64,000 bases of DNA from Streptomyces flavochromogenes (GCF_000717595.1 NZ_JNZO01000008.1:235338-299337); one strand, 5' to 3'; shown: positions 1-8,719, counted from the first letter of the stretch. Program-made: numbers and translations. Notes: generated by a model from the letters alone, not told the origin.

Positions 1-44
1 TGCGCGGTACATGGCTCACCCGGACGGGCCGCAACGAAAGGGCA

Positions 45-467
45 TCAGCCCTCGTCGAAGCCGCGGAAGGTTCCTGATTCATCAGCGGCGTCGGCGAACT
101 CCGCGAAGTCCATGTTGGCGATGCTGAGGTTGGTCGAGATATCAGGGAACCAGCGAGCGGGGACCCTGAACGTCCGCCCAGGCTCGTCCGAGAGGTCCAC
201 GGCCAGGAGTGGGTGACCCGGATCCTTCATCGCGGCTGCGTCCGCCAGAAACATGTAGACGATCTGCTCGTCTTCGTGGGCAGCAGCCTCTTCAGCCATC
301 AAGGCCTGGACCCCCACGCCGGCAAAGCGAAGCTCGCTGACACACGTGGCATGGGGGTAATCGCCCGCCGCGTCGAGCGCGACTCGAAGCGATTTCCAGG
401 CCTTCTCGTCACCGAAGTCGGTACGCAGAACCAGCGAGGTCAGATCATCGGGCTGAGGCAGAGGCAT
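45..467 (-). CDS. DUF6924-type hypothetical protein
   Basis: A 140-residue acidic soluble protein with no signal peptide or membrane segment. The opening, with LTSLVLRTDF followed by an aspartate-rich DEKAW stretch, matches my recollection of the DUF6924 family found in Streptomyces. No function is established for that family. The ATG at 467 is preceded by GAGAGGA on the minus strand, which supports this start. It stands alone, with no gene between it and the window edge. Small acidic orphan proteins like this are sometimes immunity proteins, but nothing here proves that. Confidence 0.8.
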   Translation of the reverse strand: MPLPQPDDLTSLVLRTDFGDEKAWKSLRVALDAAGDYPHATCVSELRFAGVGVQALMAEEAAAHEDEQIVYMFLADAAAMKDPGHPLLAVDLSDEPGRTFRVPARWFPDISTNLSIANMDFAEFADAADESGTFRGFDEG

Positions 468-735
468 CTCGCGATCCTCTCATCCGCCGCTGACTCGGCT
501 GTCCGGACCTGGTAGCCACCGCACCGGCGGAACTCCTCAAGCAACCCGGCGATACCAGACGCCCCAGCCGGGATAAGGCGCTCTGTGAGGACTCCTCGAA
601 AAAGTGGTGGGCTTGACCTGGTCATGGGCCACTGTCGCGCACGAGGCTGCCCAGGTAGCGGAACGCGGTCAGCTGCGTCATCGCACGCGATAAAGCCGGC
701 GACGTCGGCGATCACCTCCGGAATACTGATCGCCC

Positions 736-1482
736 ATGGATGAGGTCGAGGTCGTCGTCGCCCATTCCGAGCGTGCGACCCTGCGCGTGGGCGACGTGTT
801 CCTGAAGGTGGACGCCGACCAGGCGCGTATCGACGTCGAGGTCGAGGCGATGTCCCTCGCGCCCGTCCCCACCCCGGAAGTCCTGTGGCGTAAGCCGCCC
901 GTGCTCGCGATCGCCGCACTCCCGGGGACGACGCTCGGCCGTCTCGGCAGACCGTCGACCGGCACGCCGGCGGCGTGGGCCGCGGCGGGCGCTGTCATCC
1001 GTACGCTGCACGACGCGCCGCTGCCGCCCCGGTCCGGCCGGGCCGGCCAAAGCATCGTCGCGCTGGCGGCGGAACTCGACGCCGAGTGCGAGTCGCTCGT
1101 CACGAACGGCCTCCTGCCCGCCGACCTGGTCACCCGTAACCGCCAGGTCGCCGAGGCCGCGCTCCGGCCGTGGACTCCGGCGTTCACCCACGGCGACCTG
1201 CAGATCGCGCACGTCTTCGTCGAAGGCGACGAGGTCACCGGCATCATCGATTGGTCCGAGGCGGGCCAGGGCGATGCCTTGTACGACCTCGCCACCTTCA
1301 CGCTCGGGTACGAGGAGCACCTCGACGACGTCCTCGCCGGCTATGGCACCGACATCGACCTCGACGTGATCCACGCGTGGTGGTCGTTGCGAAGCCTGCT
1401 GGCAGTTCGCTGGCTGATCGAGCACGGCTTCGACCCGTTCGCGCCAGGCTGTGAGGTCGACGTGCTGAGATCCCGGATGTGA
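736..1482 (+). CDS. Aminoglycoside phosphotransferase (APH) family kinase-like protein
   Basis: A 248-residue cytoplasmic protein with the APH/choline-kinase fold. The catalytic loop HGDLQIAHVF lies at about residues 152-161, and the metal-binding IDWSEAG at about 171-177 takes the DFG position. An N-terminal nucleotide-binding half and a helical C-terminal half fit the family, which phosphorylates small hydroxylated substrates with ATP or GTP. The residue normally Asn in the HGDxxxxN loop is His159 here, a variation I associate with some actinobacterial members. The substrate cannot be read from sequence, so antibiotic resistance should not be assumed. The gene is monocistronic, with a divergent gap upstream. 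Confidence 0.85.
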   Translation: MDEVEVVVAHSERATLRVGDVFLKVDADQARIDVEVEAMSLAPVPTPEVLWRKPPVLAIAALPGTTLGRLGRPSTGTPAAWAAAGAVIRTLHDAPLPPRSGRAGQSIVALAAELDAECESLVTNGLLPADLVTRNRQVAEAALRPWTPAFTHGDLQIAHVFVEGDEVTGIIDWSEAGQGDALYDLATFTLGYEEHLDDVLAGYGTDIDLDVIHAWWSLRSLLAVRWLIEHGFDPFAPGCEVDVLRSRM

Positions 1483-1763
1483 GGCTACGCGGGCCCGACT
1501 GCTACGAGTGCCTCGGACGCCCCCCGGCCCTCGCTCTCAACAAAGCGTGGTGCGGAGACGTCTCCGGCAGGTGGCGGCGCAGTCAAGGGTGACGAACGCG
1601 TGGTGGATGTCGTCGCGGATACCGCGATCAGACACAGTTCAAGATCCACTTTCCGTACACGCCCTAGTGGGCCAGGCCTCCGTTCGGGCACCATGAGCCG
1701 GTCGGGGCCCCGGGTCGTACGCGCGGTCGGGGGACCGTTGTTCGAGGACCGGGGGAGTTGGTC

Positions 1764-2474
1764 GTGGGCAGGTTCAGGCGGGGTGGGCCGACCATCGAGA
1801 CGGATGCTCAACGGCGGGTGCGGCGCAGCCCGTTGCTCTTCACGATGCCCATCGTGCTGCTCGTCCTGCTGACTGCGGTGCTCGGTTGGGAGGCCGTCCG
1901 GGCCAACCTGACGGCGGAGGCCCGGGCCGAATGGCCGTGGCGGCTGCAGCTGCTCGACATGGAGCCGCTCGGCAGCCTGCTCGCCGTCGCGGCCGGCGCG
2001 GTCCTCGCCAGGGCCCAGTACGCCCGTACCGTACGGCCGATGCTGGGCTGGCGCGCCGACTGGACGACCGGGCACCTTCGGGGCGGCGTACCCGAGTGGC
2101 AGGTCGGGCTGCTCAACGGAGGCTCGCACACCGTCGTGATCGAGGCCTACGAGTGCCGGGCCGTCCTGCGCGGCGAGGACCCGCAGCACGCCGCCCCGTG
2201 GACCGACATCCAGGGTGTGGCCGAGGTGCTGACCGGGGCCGGGCTCACCGTCGGGGAGGACTTCCAGCTGATCACCATGGGGAGATTCCCCCTGGTGGGC
2301 ACCGGCTCCTACGAGACGACGATGCTCGGCGCCTTCTCCCAGCGCTTCGTCGACGAGGTAGAGGCGCTCCACATCAGGGTCCGCGTCGGCGATGTCGTCG
2401 GGGACAGCCACGAGCGGATCCTCGACGCCTTGAAGGGCGCCCGCTCGACCTCGTATCAGCGCCCCGCGCCCTGA
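1764..2474 (+). CDS. Membrane-anchored hypothetical protein
   Basis: About 236 residues from the GTG at 1764. GGGGGAG lies seven bases upstream, making this start better than the TTG at 1758. A strong transmembrane helix (LLFTMPIVLLVLLTAVLGW) lies near the N terminus, and a second hydrophobic segment (LGSLLAVAAGAVLA) follows about 30 residues later. The rest is a soluble domain, probably cytoplasmic. I do not recognise the family. Its stop codon overlaps the 3' end of the convergent hydrolase gene by 19 bp, so the two transcripts must run through each other. Confidence 0.7.
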   Translation: MGRFRRGGPTIETDAQRRVRRSPLLFTMPIVLLVLLTAVLGWEAVRANLTAEARAEWPWRLQLLDMEPLGSLLAVAAGAVLARAQYARTVRPMLGWRADWTTGHLRGGVPEWQVGLLNGGSHTVVIEAYECRAVLRGEDPQHAAPWTDIQGVAEVLTGAGLTVGEDFQLITMGRFPLVGTGSYETTMLGAFSQRFVDEVEALHIRVRVGDVVGDSHERILDALKGARSTSYQRPAP

Positions 2475-3349
2475 CCGTCCAGCCAGCGCAGCACATCAGG
2501 CAGCGCCCACTGGGCGGCGAAGTGACCGGCTTCCGGTACGAGCACGAGCTCGGCGCCGGGGATCCGTCCGGCCAGCCAACGGGTGTGCGTCACAGGCGAG
2601 AAGGCGTCGTCGAGGCCGTGCCACAGCAGCACGGGTGAGGTGACGGAGGAGACGTCGAAGCCCCACGGGCGGACGAAGGCCAGGCAGTCGTCGAGCCAGC
2701 CGTGATGCGAGACCCGCAGGGCCTCCTCGTAGGTGCGCAGCAGCACCGCCCGTACCCGCGGGTCTTCGACGACCGGCAGGTCATGGGGGGAGAGATCGGC
2801 ACGCAGGTCGTCGAGGAGACGCACCGGGTCCTGCCGGATGGCGACGGCCCGGGCGGCCAGGTCCCGTTCGAGCCCATCGGGGTCCCGCCCGTCCAGATGC
2901 GCACGGGCCAGGCCGTACTCGTGCACGTTGAACGGGGTCATGCCCGCGTACCAGTCCAGACCGGCCGCGTCCGGGGGAGCGAGCCCGACGAGTACGGCGG
3001 CCGCCCGGACCCGCTCCGGCAGCAGCGCCGCGCAGGCGAGCGCGTGCGGGCCTCCGCCGGACCGGCCGACCACCGCGAACCGCTCGACGCCGAAGGCATC
3101 GGCGACGGCCGCCACATCCCGGGCCGCGTCGGCGACCCGGCGGCCCGGGGCGCGCTCGGACTCCCCGTAGCCGGGACGGTCGTAGGCAAGGAAGCGGAAC
3201 CCGGGATGCTGCGCGGCGAGCCCGGGCAGCAGGGTGCCGAGACGGGTACCGGGCGTCCCGTGGAGGAGAACCACCGGGGTGCCCGAAGGATCGCCCCATT
3301 CCTCGGCCACCAGAAGCCGGCCGTCGTCGGTGCGCACAGGGTGTCCCAT
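2456..3349 (-). CDS. Alpha/beta hydrolase
   Basis: A 297-residue soluble alpha/beta-hydrolase of normal family length. The oxyanion-hole segment HGTPG is at residues 30-34. The nucleophile elbow GRSGGG has Ser97. The acid is likely Asp in GLDDAFSP, and the catalytic His is in EAGHFAAQW near the C terminus. All triad elements are therefore present. The family covers esterases, epoxide hydrolases and haloperoxidase-like enzymes, and the substrate is unknown. The ATG at 3349 sits behind a GGGAGG-like stretch. It is convergent with, and overlaps the end of, the membrane protein at 1764-2474. Confidence 0.88.
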   Translation of the reverse strand: MGHPVRTDDGRLLVAEEWGDPSGTPVVLLHGTPGTRLGTLLPGLAAQHPGFRFLAYDRPGYGESERAPGRRVADAARDVAAVADAFGVERFAVVGRSGGGPHALACAALLPERVRAAAVLVGLAPPDAAGLDWYAGMTPFNVHEYGLARAHLDGRDPDGLERDLAARAVAIRQDPVRLLDDLRADLSPHDLPVVEDPRVRAVLLRTYEEALRVSHHGWLDDCLAFVRPWGFDVSSVTSPVLLWHGLDDAFSPVTHTRWLAGRIPGAELVLVPEAGHFAAQWALPDVLRWLDGQGAGR

Positions 3350-3389
3350 GGGAGGGAGCCTAAGGCTTGTCCCGTAAACGATCTCTGAC

Positions 3390-3529
3390 CCCGTGCGGAT
3401 GCGCGTGGGTCGTGGGCCGAAGTTGAGAAGGGGCTCGACACGTTCTTGTGCACCGCGGGAGCGTCGCGTGAGTTCACCCAGGTGCGACTGATCGGATACT
3501 GCTACAACGAGACCTTCGACGTGGGCTGA
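3390..3529 (+). pseudogene. Open-frame tail of a lost upstream gene
   Basis: An open frame without a usable start begins directly after an in-frame TGA at 3387 and ends at the TGA at 3527. It encodes about 46 residues, including WAEVEKGLDTFLCTAG and LIGYCYNETFDVG. Codon positions look coding. The following gene starts only 11 bp later, as in a two-gene operon whose first member lost its 5' part. I cannot name the family. One reading is the tail of a toxin before its immunity gene, but this is inference only. Confidence 0.3.
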
Positions 3530-3540
3530 GGCTGATCATC

Positions 3541-3924
3541 TTGAGCGAATACGACATCTACGCCGGCTTCCGGGGGCCGCAGGCCCCTGGGGCCACCCTC
3601 GCGGAGGCCCTGCGGGCCGACCTCGAAGTGGCCTTCGGCATCGAGTTCTTCTGTGACACCGATGGGCAATCCCCCTCCTTCACCTGGGGGGACAACGAGC
3701 ACTGGCTGAGCTGCTGGGTCGCCGTGCCGCCAGACCTGGACGAGCCGTACCATTCCCACCCGGCCCGGGTCACTGCCAATCAGCCGGACTCGGACGCCTG
3801 GGCCCACCGGGTCTTCGAAGCCCTGGACGCAACGGGCCGGTACTCGCTGTTCATGATCGAGGACGACGAGGACCTGGTCCGGACGAACATGGAGCTCGCC
3901 CGCACCCAGTGGGAAGAGCGCTGA
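3541..3924 (+). CDS. Small acidic hypothetical protein
   Basis: A 127-residue protein starting at a TTG with GAGG nine bases upstream. It is rich in Asp, Glu and Trp (WGDNEHWLSCWVAV, MIEDDEDLVRTNMEL). It has no signal peptide or membrane helix, so it is cytoplasmic. The size and composition resemble single-domain immunity proteins, but I do not recognise a specific family. It lies directly behind the truncated open-frame tail at 3390-3529 and just ahead of a decayed IS5-type element, which suggests this small locus has been rearranged. Confidence 0.65.
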   Translation: MSEYDIYAGFRGPQAPGATLAEALRADLEVAFGIEFFCDTDGQSPSFTWGDNEHWLSCWVAVPPDLDEPYHSHPARVTANQPDSDAWAHRVFEALDATGRYSLFMIEDDEDLVRTNMELARTQWEER

Positions 3925-4010
3925 TCCCCTGACCCGCAGCCAAGGATCTGTGCCTGTCCAGGAAGTGATCAGCGCGGCAGTACCGACGGGAACCGTGTGA
4001 GGAGCTCGCC

Positions 4011-4633
4011 GTGACTGGTGTGATCACGGCGTCGCAGCCGTCCTGGATAGCCCCGTTCACCGGGCTGAGCGCGCGGCAGTTCGGCCAGCTGATCACCGCG
4101 CTGCGGCGCGAGGGCGCTGATCCGGTCCGCGAGGGCCGGCCCCGGAGCCTGCCCCTGGAGGACCGGGTCCTGCTGGTCGCCGCGTACTGGCGCACCAACC
4201 TCACCCTGCGCCAGCTCGCCCCGCTGTTCGGGGTGTCGAAGGCGGCCGCCGACCGCATCATCGACCATCTCGGGCCGTTGCTCGCGCTGAACCAGCGCCG
4301 GCAGTTCCGCAAGGACACCGTCCTGATCGTGGACGGCACCCTGGTCCCCACCCGCGGCCACAGCGTCGCCGAGCAGTCGAAGAACTACCGGTACTCCACC
4401 AACCACCCACCGGCCCGGTCATCCCACACCGCTGCGAACCCGGCCAGCCCGAGCTCCTGGCCTGGAAAGAGGAGCACAACGCCTCCCACCGCATGGTTCG
4501 AGCCCGCGTCGAGCACACCTTCGCCCGCATGAAGACCTGGAAGATTCTCCGCGACTGCCGCCTCCAAGGCGACGGCGTCCACCACGCCATGCTCGGCGTC
4601 GCCCGCCTGCACAGCTTCGCCCTCGCCGGGTGA
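4011..4633 (+). pseudogene. IS5-family DDE transposase, internally deleted and frameshifted
   Basis: The N-terminal part is intact in one frame: an HTH region (LTLRQLAPLFGVSKAAADRII) followed by the first catalytic Asp in VLIVDGTLVPT and then SKNYRYSTNH. At about 4410 the frame changes and the usual middle of the protein, including the second catalytic Asp, is missing. The C-terminal part continues in another frame as VIPHRCEPGQPELLAWKEEH, then VEHTFARMKTWKIL, ending at the TGA at 4631. The element cannot transpose by itself. I could not find convincing terminal inverted repeats on either side. Confidence 0.85.
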
Positions 4634-4670
4634 CGGAAGGAGGCGCAGGCCATCCAGCAGGCGATCCCAC

Positions 4671-5351
4671 TCATGTGTAGGTGACCGTCACCCGCTCGAA
4701 GCCGAGGCCGAGCAGGAGCTTCTGGAGCATCTCGGTCGTGTTCCGCTCCGCCCGCGACGTCAGGCCGGACTCGCGGGCGGCGTCGCTGATCCGCTGGGCG
4801 GCGAGGACGTTGACAGCCTGCTCGCTCGCCGGATTGTCCGAGAAGAGATCGCCCAGCCGGTCGAGCAGGCCGCGCTGCTTGGAAACGGCGTACGAGCGCC
4901 CGGGATCGAGCGCGGGAGCGGCCAGCCGGGCGTGTGGCAGACGCAGGGTGGCCTCGGTCCGGTCCGCGTCGACGGTCACGGCGTCGTTCCCGAGGCCGCC
5001 CAGTTCGACGTAGGCGCCGACGCTGCCGTTCGCCACGTAGAGCGTGCGGGTTCCGCGGATCGCGTCCGGCAGGAACCGCGCGTCGCGCTCCAGGTCGACC
5101 ACGACCTGGTAGGTCCCTGCCGCGCCCTCGTACCGGCTCAGGTCCTGGACGGACTGCAGGACGGCGGGACCGGAGCGGTCCTTCACCTGCGTCCCGAAGA
5201 CGTCCAGACCGGGGAGCCTGAGGAACTGACCGATCAGCATGAGGGCGACGGCGAGCACGAGCAGAGCGCCGGTGACGAGGCGCCACTTTCCTCCGGATCG
5301 CCGCCAGGTCCGGTGGGGCGGTGAGGGGCTGTTCTCGGTGTCTTCTCCCAT
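4671..5351 (-). CDS. DUF4230 domain membrane-anchored protein
   Basis: 226 residues from the ATG at 5351. A single transmembrane helix (LVTGALLVLAVALMLIGQFL) lies near residues 25-45 and is followed by an exported or cytoplasmic DUF4230-like domain. That domain is recognisable by VLQSVQDLSRYEGAAGTYQV and later RGTRTLYVANGSV. The open frame extends far upstream to 6308, but that part runs antisense to the VanZ gene and lacks coding character, so the shorter start is used. Function is unknown for the family. It is divergent from the VanZ gene with about 180 bp between starts. Confidence 0.85.
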   Translation of the reverse strand: MGEDTENSPSPPHRTWRRSGGKWRLVTGALLVLAVALMLIGQFLRLPGLDVFGTQVKDRSGPAVLQSVQDLSRYEGAAGTYQVVVDLERDARFLPDAIRGTRTLYVANGSVGAYVELGGLGNDAVTVDADRTEATLRLPHARLAAPALDPGRSYAVSKQRGLLDRLGDLFSDNPASEQAVNVLAAQRISDAARESGLTSRAERNTTEMLQKLLLGLGFERVTVTYT

Positions 5352-5531
5352 GGTCGCCTCGTGCCCGCGTCTACGTATCCCATTCCCAACTCCGCTGATA
5401 ATGCGACGGGTTGATGCTCCTGAGGAGGGTGTGCCGGACGTGCGGACCCGATGAACCACGCGGCATACCGCACGTGGTCGCGGGTACGCGGGGTCTGTCC
5501 GCAGGTGGTGATCCGGAGGAGGAAGAGGGGC

Positions 5532-6248
5532 ATGATCGATTGGAGAGCGGTGCGGAGACAGGCCGGAGGGCTGCGAGGCAGGGCGGCGCGGCCCGGCGAG
5601 ACGAAATCGGCAAAGGTGAGGCCGGGCGGGGGAGCAGGAGCCGACTCCGAGCCGGCCGACACCGGCGGGGGAGGCGCCGAGCCGGCCGATGCGGGGCCAG
5701 GCGGGGCGGGGCCGGGGACCCGAGCGACGAAGGCGAAGGCAGCGGTCCCGGTCCGGCGGGGCCCGGGGCGGTTCGTGCGGGCGCTGGTCACGCTGACGGC
5801 CCTCGCGGGCATGGTGGCGTTCGCCGTGGTCCTGGCCAGACTCACCCTTGAGGCCTCGCCGGCATCCGTGCCCCTCACCCACAGCAATCTGACACCGGGC
5901 CGGTCGATCGAGAACTACCTCAACCAGCCCGGCTTCGTGGACACCGTCAAGCAGCTCGGGGGGAACATCGCCCTCGGTGTCCCCTTCGGAATCCTGCTGC
6001 CGCTCCTGTCGCTCAAGGCGCGCGGATTCCTTCGGGTCGCGCTCATCACCGCGGTGACCATGCTGCTCGTGGAACTGGTGCAGGGCGCGCTCGTCACGGG
6101 TCGTGCCTTCGACATCGACGACGTCTTCCTCAACACGACGGGAGCGCTCCTCGGCTACGTGCTCGTCGGCCGTCGGCTGGGTCGTATCGTCCGCCCGCGC
6201 ACTCGCCCCCGCTGGTGGCAGCGGCGCGCGCACACCCCGTCCCACTGA
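5532..6248 (+). CDS. VanZ family membrane protein
   Basis: 238 residues from the ATG at 5532, which has GGAGGAGGAAGAGGGG just upstream and is preferred over the GTG/ATG at 5451. After a low-complexity Gly/Pro/Ala-rich cytoplasmic tail there are hydrophobic segments. The VanZ signature includes NIALGVPFGILLPLL, VELVQ and the acidic FDIDDVFLNTTGALLGY. VanZ proteins are associated with glycopeptide (teicoplanin) tolerance in enterococci, but most actinobacterial members have no proven role. It is divergent from the DUF4230 gene. Confidence 0.85.
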   Translation: MIDWRAVRRQAGGLRGRAARPGETKSAKVRPGGGAGADSEPADTGGGGAEPADAGPGGAGPGTRATKAKAAVPVRRGPGRFVRALVTLTALAGMVAFAVVLARLTLEASPASVPLTHSNLTPGRSIENYLNQPGFVDTVKQLGGNIALGVPFGILLPLLSLKARGFLRVALITAVTMLLVELVQGALVTGRAFDIDDVFLNTTGALLGYVLVGRRLGRIVRPRTRPRWWQRRAHTPSH

Positions 6249-6703
6249 CGCCGTGGCGGGGAGGCGGCGCGGTCGGCGGGCCGTCGTGCCTGGCGGCGCC
6301 TTGTACATGTGCGGCTACGTGCGACGCGACCGGCCGCCGTTCCGCATCCACTTGCCGCCGGTCGCCGCGCCGGAGGGCCCCGCGGCCCGCGCCCGTGGAG
6401 GTGAGCCGGCCGGCACGTCGGGCCCCACCCGGACCGGCTGCGGATGCGTGCACGGGGGCAGAGTGTCGAGGGCTCGATCTTCCCCGGACCTGTCGGCCGC
6501 CCAGAGGCACGTCCAGCACTCGCCGGAGTCCGGGACGTCCTGCATTCCGACGGCCCACCAGAGCCAGTCCCAGCCCGCACGAAGCACCGCGAGCGCGTTG
6601 GTCGCTCTCCCGGTTCACCGATGACGCTGATGTGCCGGGACGTGTGAAGCGCGCGAGCCTCATCGCTCGATCCGGGGCGACAGGCCGTTGCGGAGCAGTC
6701 GGA
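6249..6703. other. Intergenic region with one doubtful small ORF
   Basis: No well-supported gene. The only coding-like stretch is on the minus strand at 6315-6587. It holds a Trp/Cys-rich segment (WDWLWWAVGMQDVP, then GECWTCLWAADRSGED) with a high GC third-position pattern. There is no ribosome binding site before its GTG and an in-frame stop lies close upstream. It could be a small gene or the remains of one. Confidence 0.3.
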
Positions 6704-7294
6704 TCAGAACGGCTCAAAGCTGGGCGTGACCGGGCCGATCTCACCGCGCTCCGCCAGTTCGTTCAGGTCTTCCGGCTCGAGGAACTCCAGGGCGTCCGGG
6801 TCTATCCCGTAGTGCGGGTCCACATCGCGCATGCGCTCGGCGAAGGCGAGCACGAAGTCGGAGAACGGTCCGTCGAAGACCTCGGGGTCGACCCCGTCGC
6901 TGTTCGTGACGATCTTCCAGCGGTCCGGGTCCGGGTCGCATGGCCAGAAGAAGTGCTCGTCGCCGAAATAGTCGTAACCCCAGGAGATGAGGCCGTCCGG
7001 GTCGGGGTGAAACCGGAACGGGTACTCGTCCGAGTCGCGGCGCCATGACCGGCCGAACGTTTCGTGGACCTGCCGCATACGTTCCAGCAGCGGGCTGGGC
7101 CCGCTGGGGTGGAAGACGACCAGCTCTCCGCTGATCACTCCGGTGCCGTAGGCGTCGAGGAACGCCTTGAAGTCGCGGGGCAGCGCTGAGCCGATATAGC
7201 TCTCCACCTCGGCCCAGTCGTCCGGGGACGACTCCCGGACCGGTGGTGGGCCGAACAACTGCACCAGGTCGCCCACACTCGCCATACGCCCCAC
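6704..7294 (-). CDS. SMI1/KNR4 (SUKH-like) family protein
   Basis: 196 residues, or 193 if the second Met (MASVGDLV) is used. The SUKH pattern is visible. An early EVESYIGSALPRDFKAFLDAYGTGVI corresponds to the E..lp..y..fl...G motif. A WGYDYFGDEHFFW stretch resembles the W-x-x-x-G-D segment, and an acidic C terminus follows. SUKH proteins serve as immunity proteins to polymorphic toxins or as regulatory scaffolds. No toxin gene is adjacent. The protein has no signal peptide and is cytoplasmic. Confidence 0.8.
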   Translation of the reverse strand: MGRMASVGDLVQLFGPPPVRESSPDDWAEVESYIGSALPRDFKAFLDAYGTGVISGELVVFHPSGPSPLLERMRQVHETFGRSWRRDSDEYPFRFHPDPDGLISWGYDYFGDEHFFWPCDPDPDRWKIVTNSDGVDPEVFDGPFSDFVLAFAERMRDVDPHYGIDPDALEFLEPEDLNELAERGEIGPVTPSFEPF

Positions 7295-7506
7295 CTGCCT
7301 GATCGTCGATTCTCAGCGGGCAAACCCAGTCACACGCGGCGGCGAGGATCAAGGGCGGACCCGGGCCGGTGACTGCCTTCCGCCGAGACCTCTCGCCACA
7401 TTGATCGCTGCGGTACGACCAAGAGGTTACGCATCGCTCACGCCGCCCCGCCACCAAGACCCAGCAGCGGCAGCGGCTCAGCGGTCTGCATCGGGTTTCG
7501 CCGGTA

Positions 7507-8073
7507 TCAGCTGTTCGCGGCCTCGAACGTATGCACCGCGGTCCGGAAGGTTCCCTGCGTGGACTGAGCGGGGTTGATCAGCACCACGAAGTCCGGCAGG
7601 GCTCCCGGAGCGGGCCGCCCGGCCTCGTCCTGACCGCCGGCTTCGGCCTGCCAGTCGATCAAGTGGACGACCACGGCATGCCGGCCTTCCGGCGTGGGGT
7701 GCTCGACGGAGCCGTCCGAGGCGTCTCCGCCGACGTCTTCGATGCCACCCATGAGCGCGCGACCTCGGGAGACGAAGAGGTAGGGCTGGGAAACGATCAG
7801 CTGATGGGCTGCCTCCCGTTCGGTCAACCGGGCCGGCGCGGCCTCGGTGCCCGACCGGATCAGAACCCCGAACGCGCCGTCTCCGCCTACGTTGAGCGGG
7901 ACAAGAGCACCCGCCTGGATGTGCCGGACGATGTCGTCCTCCTCCAGGAGTTCGTCCTCCCAGCTGTCGTCGTCGACGACGGTCTCGAACCGCTGCGGAT
8001 CCCACAGAGCGAGCATTCCGGCTTCCGTGGCCACCGTCACCGGAACCTCGTCACGGGGCTGCTGAGCAGTCAC
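7507..8073 (-). CDS. Acidic hypothetical protein
   Basis: 188 residues from the ATG at 8073, with GAGGAATGAGTGACTG-type purines upstream. Highly acidic N-terminal half (VVDDDSWEDELLEEDDIVRH) and alternating hydrophobic strands later (GRHAVVVHLIDWQAE, LPDFVVLINPAQ). No signal sequence or transmembrane helix. I do not recognise the family. Its small size, acidity and position in a run of orphan acidic genes would fit an immunity protein, but that is only inference. The stretch of about 210 bp between this gene and the SUKH gene holds nothing I can identify. Confidence 0.7.
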   Translation of the reverse strand: MTAQQPRDEVPVTVATEAGMLALWDPQRFETVVDDDSWEDELLEEDDIVRHIQAGALVPLNVGGDGAFGVLIRSGTEAAPARLTEREAAHQLIVSQPYLFVSRGRALMGGIEDVGGDASDGSVEHPTPEGRHAVVVHLIDWQAEAGGQDEAGRPAPGALPDFVVLINPAQSTQGTFRTAVHTFEAANS

Positions 8074-8155
8074 TCATTCCTCCGGTCGTCTCGCTCGCCG
8101 CGTTCGTATCGGCTGCTCCCAGGACAGGACGACGAGCAGCCTCTTGGACAGAGTC

Positions 8156-8719
8156 TCATCCGACCATCGGTCGACGCGCACCCCCTCCAGGGTTCGTCGC
8201 CGCGTCGGTCTCGGCGGCCGTCTCCTCCGCCCAGCGGCGGCTCCAGGCGTCGAGTGGACGGAGCACCTCGACGAGGTTCCGGCCCAGCGGGGTGAGCCGG
8301 TACGTGTCGTCGTCCTCCGTGAGCAGCCGGGCCTCGGTCATGCAGGCTCCGCTGCCGTACCTGGAGCAGGGGCGCCCCCGGCGGCAAGCCCGGCCGGGAC
8401 GCGGTTGAGCCGCTCTCCAGGGCCGTGGACGACGCCCAGACGCAGGATGCCGTCGTCGCCCGCCGCGATGTCGGAGGCCACGCGGGCCGTGTGGTCGGCG
8501 GCGGCGAGCACCGCGCGCCTCCGGCAGCATCCGTTCCCCCGCCGCGGAGAGCCGCACGCGCCGGGTCGTGCGATCGAAGAGCACCACGCCCCAAGCGCGC
8601 TCCAGCCTGGCGATCTGCTGACCGACTGCCGCCGGCACCATGCCGAGTCGCTCGGCGGCCGGGCCGAAGCCGCCCTCCTCCGGGACGGTCACGAAGGAGC
8701 GGAGCCGACTCGGTTCCAT
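8156..8719 (-). pseudogene. Chimeric remnant: LysR N-terminus joined to HxlR C-terminus
   Basis: From the ATG at 8719 a LysR winged-helix begins (MEPSRLRSFVTVPEEGGFG, then QQIARLERAWGVVLFDRT). A one-base loss after MLPEAR shifts the frame. The LysR sequence continues in another frame as VLAAADHTARVASDIAAGDDG and stops near 8340. There the sequence passes into the C-terminal part of an HxlR-type regulator (8156-8341: LLTEDDDTYRLTPLGRNLVEVL). Neither half is complete, as the LysR effector domain and the HxlR recognition helix are missing. This looks like a deletion that joined two neighbouring regulator genes. Confidence 0.75.

Noticed and set aside
5352..6308. Upstream extension of the DUF4230 gene to 545 codons
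   Set aside because: The extension is antisense to VanZ and lacks coding character; the ATG at 5351 gives a normal membrane-anchored protein.
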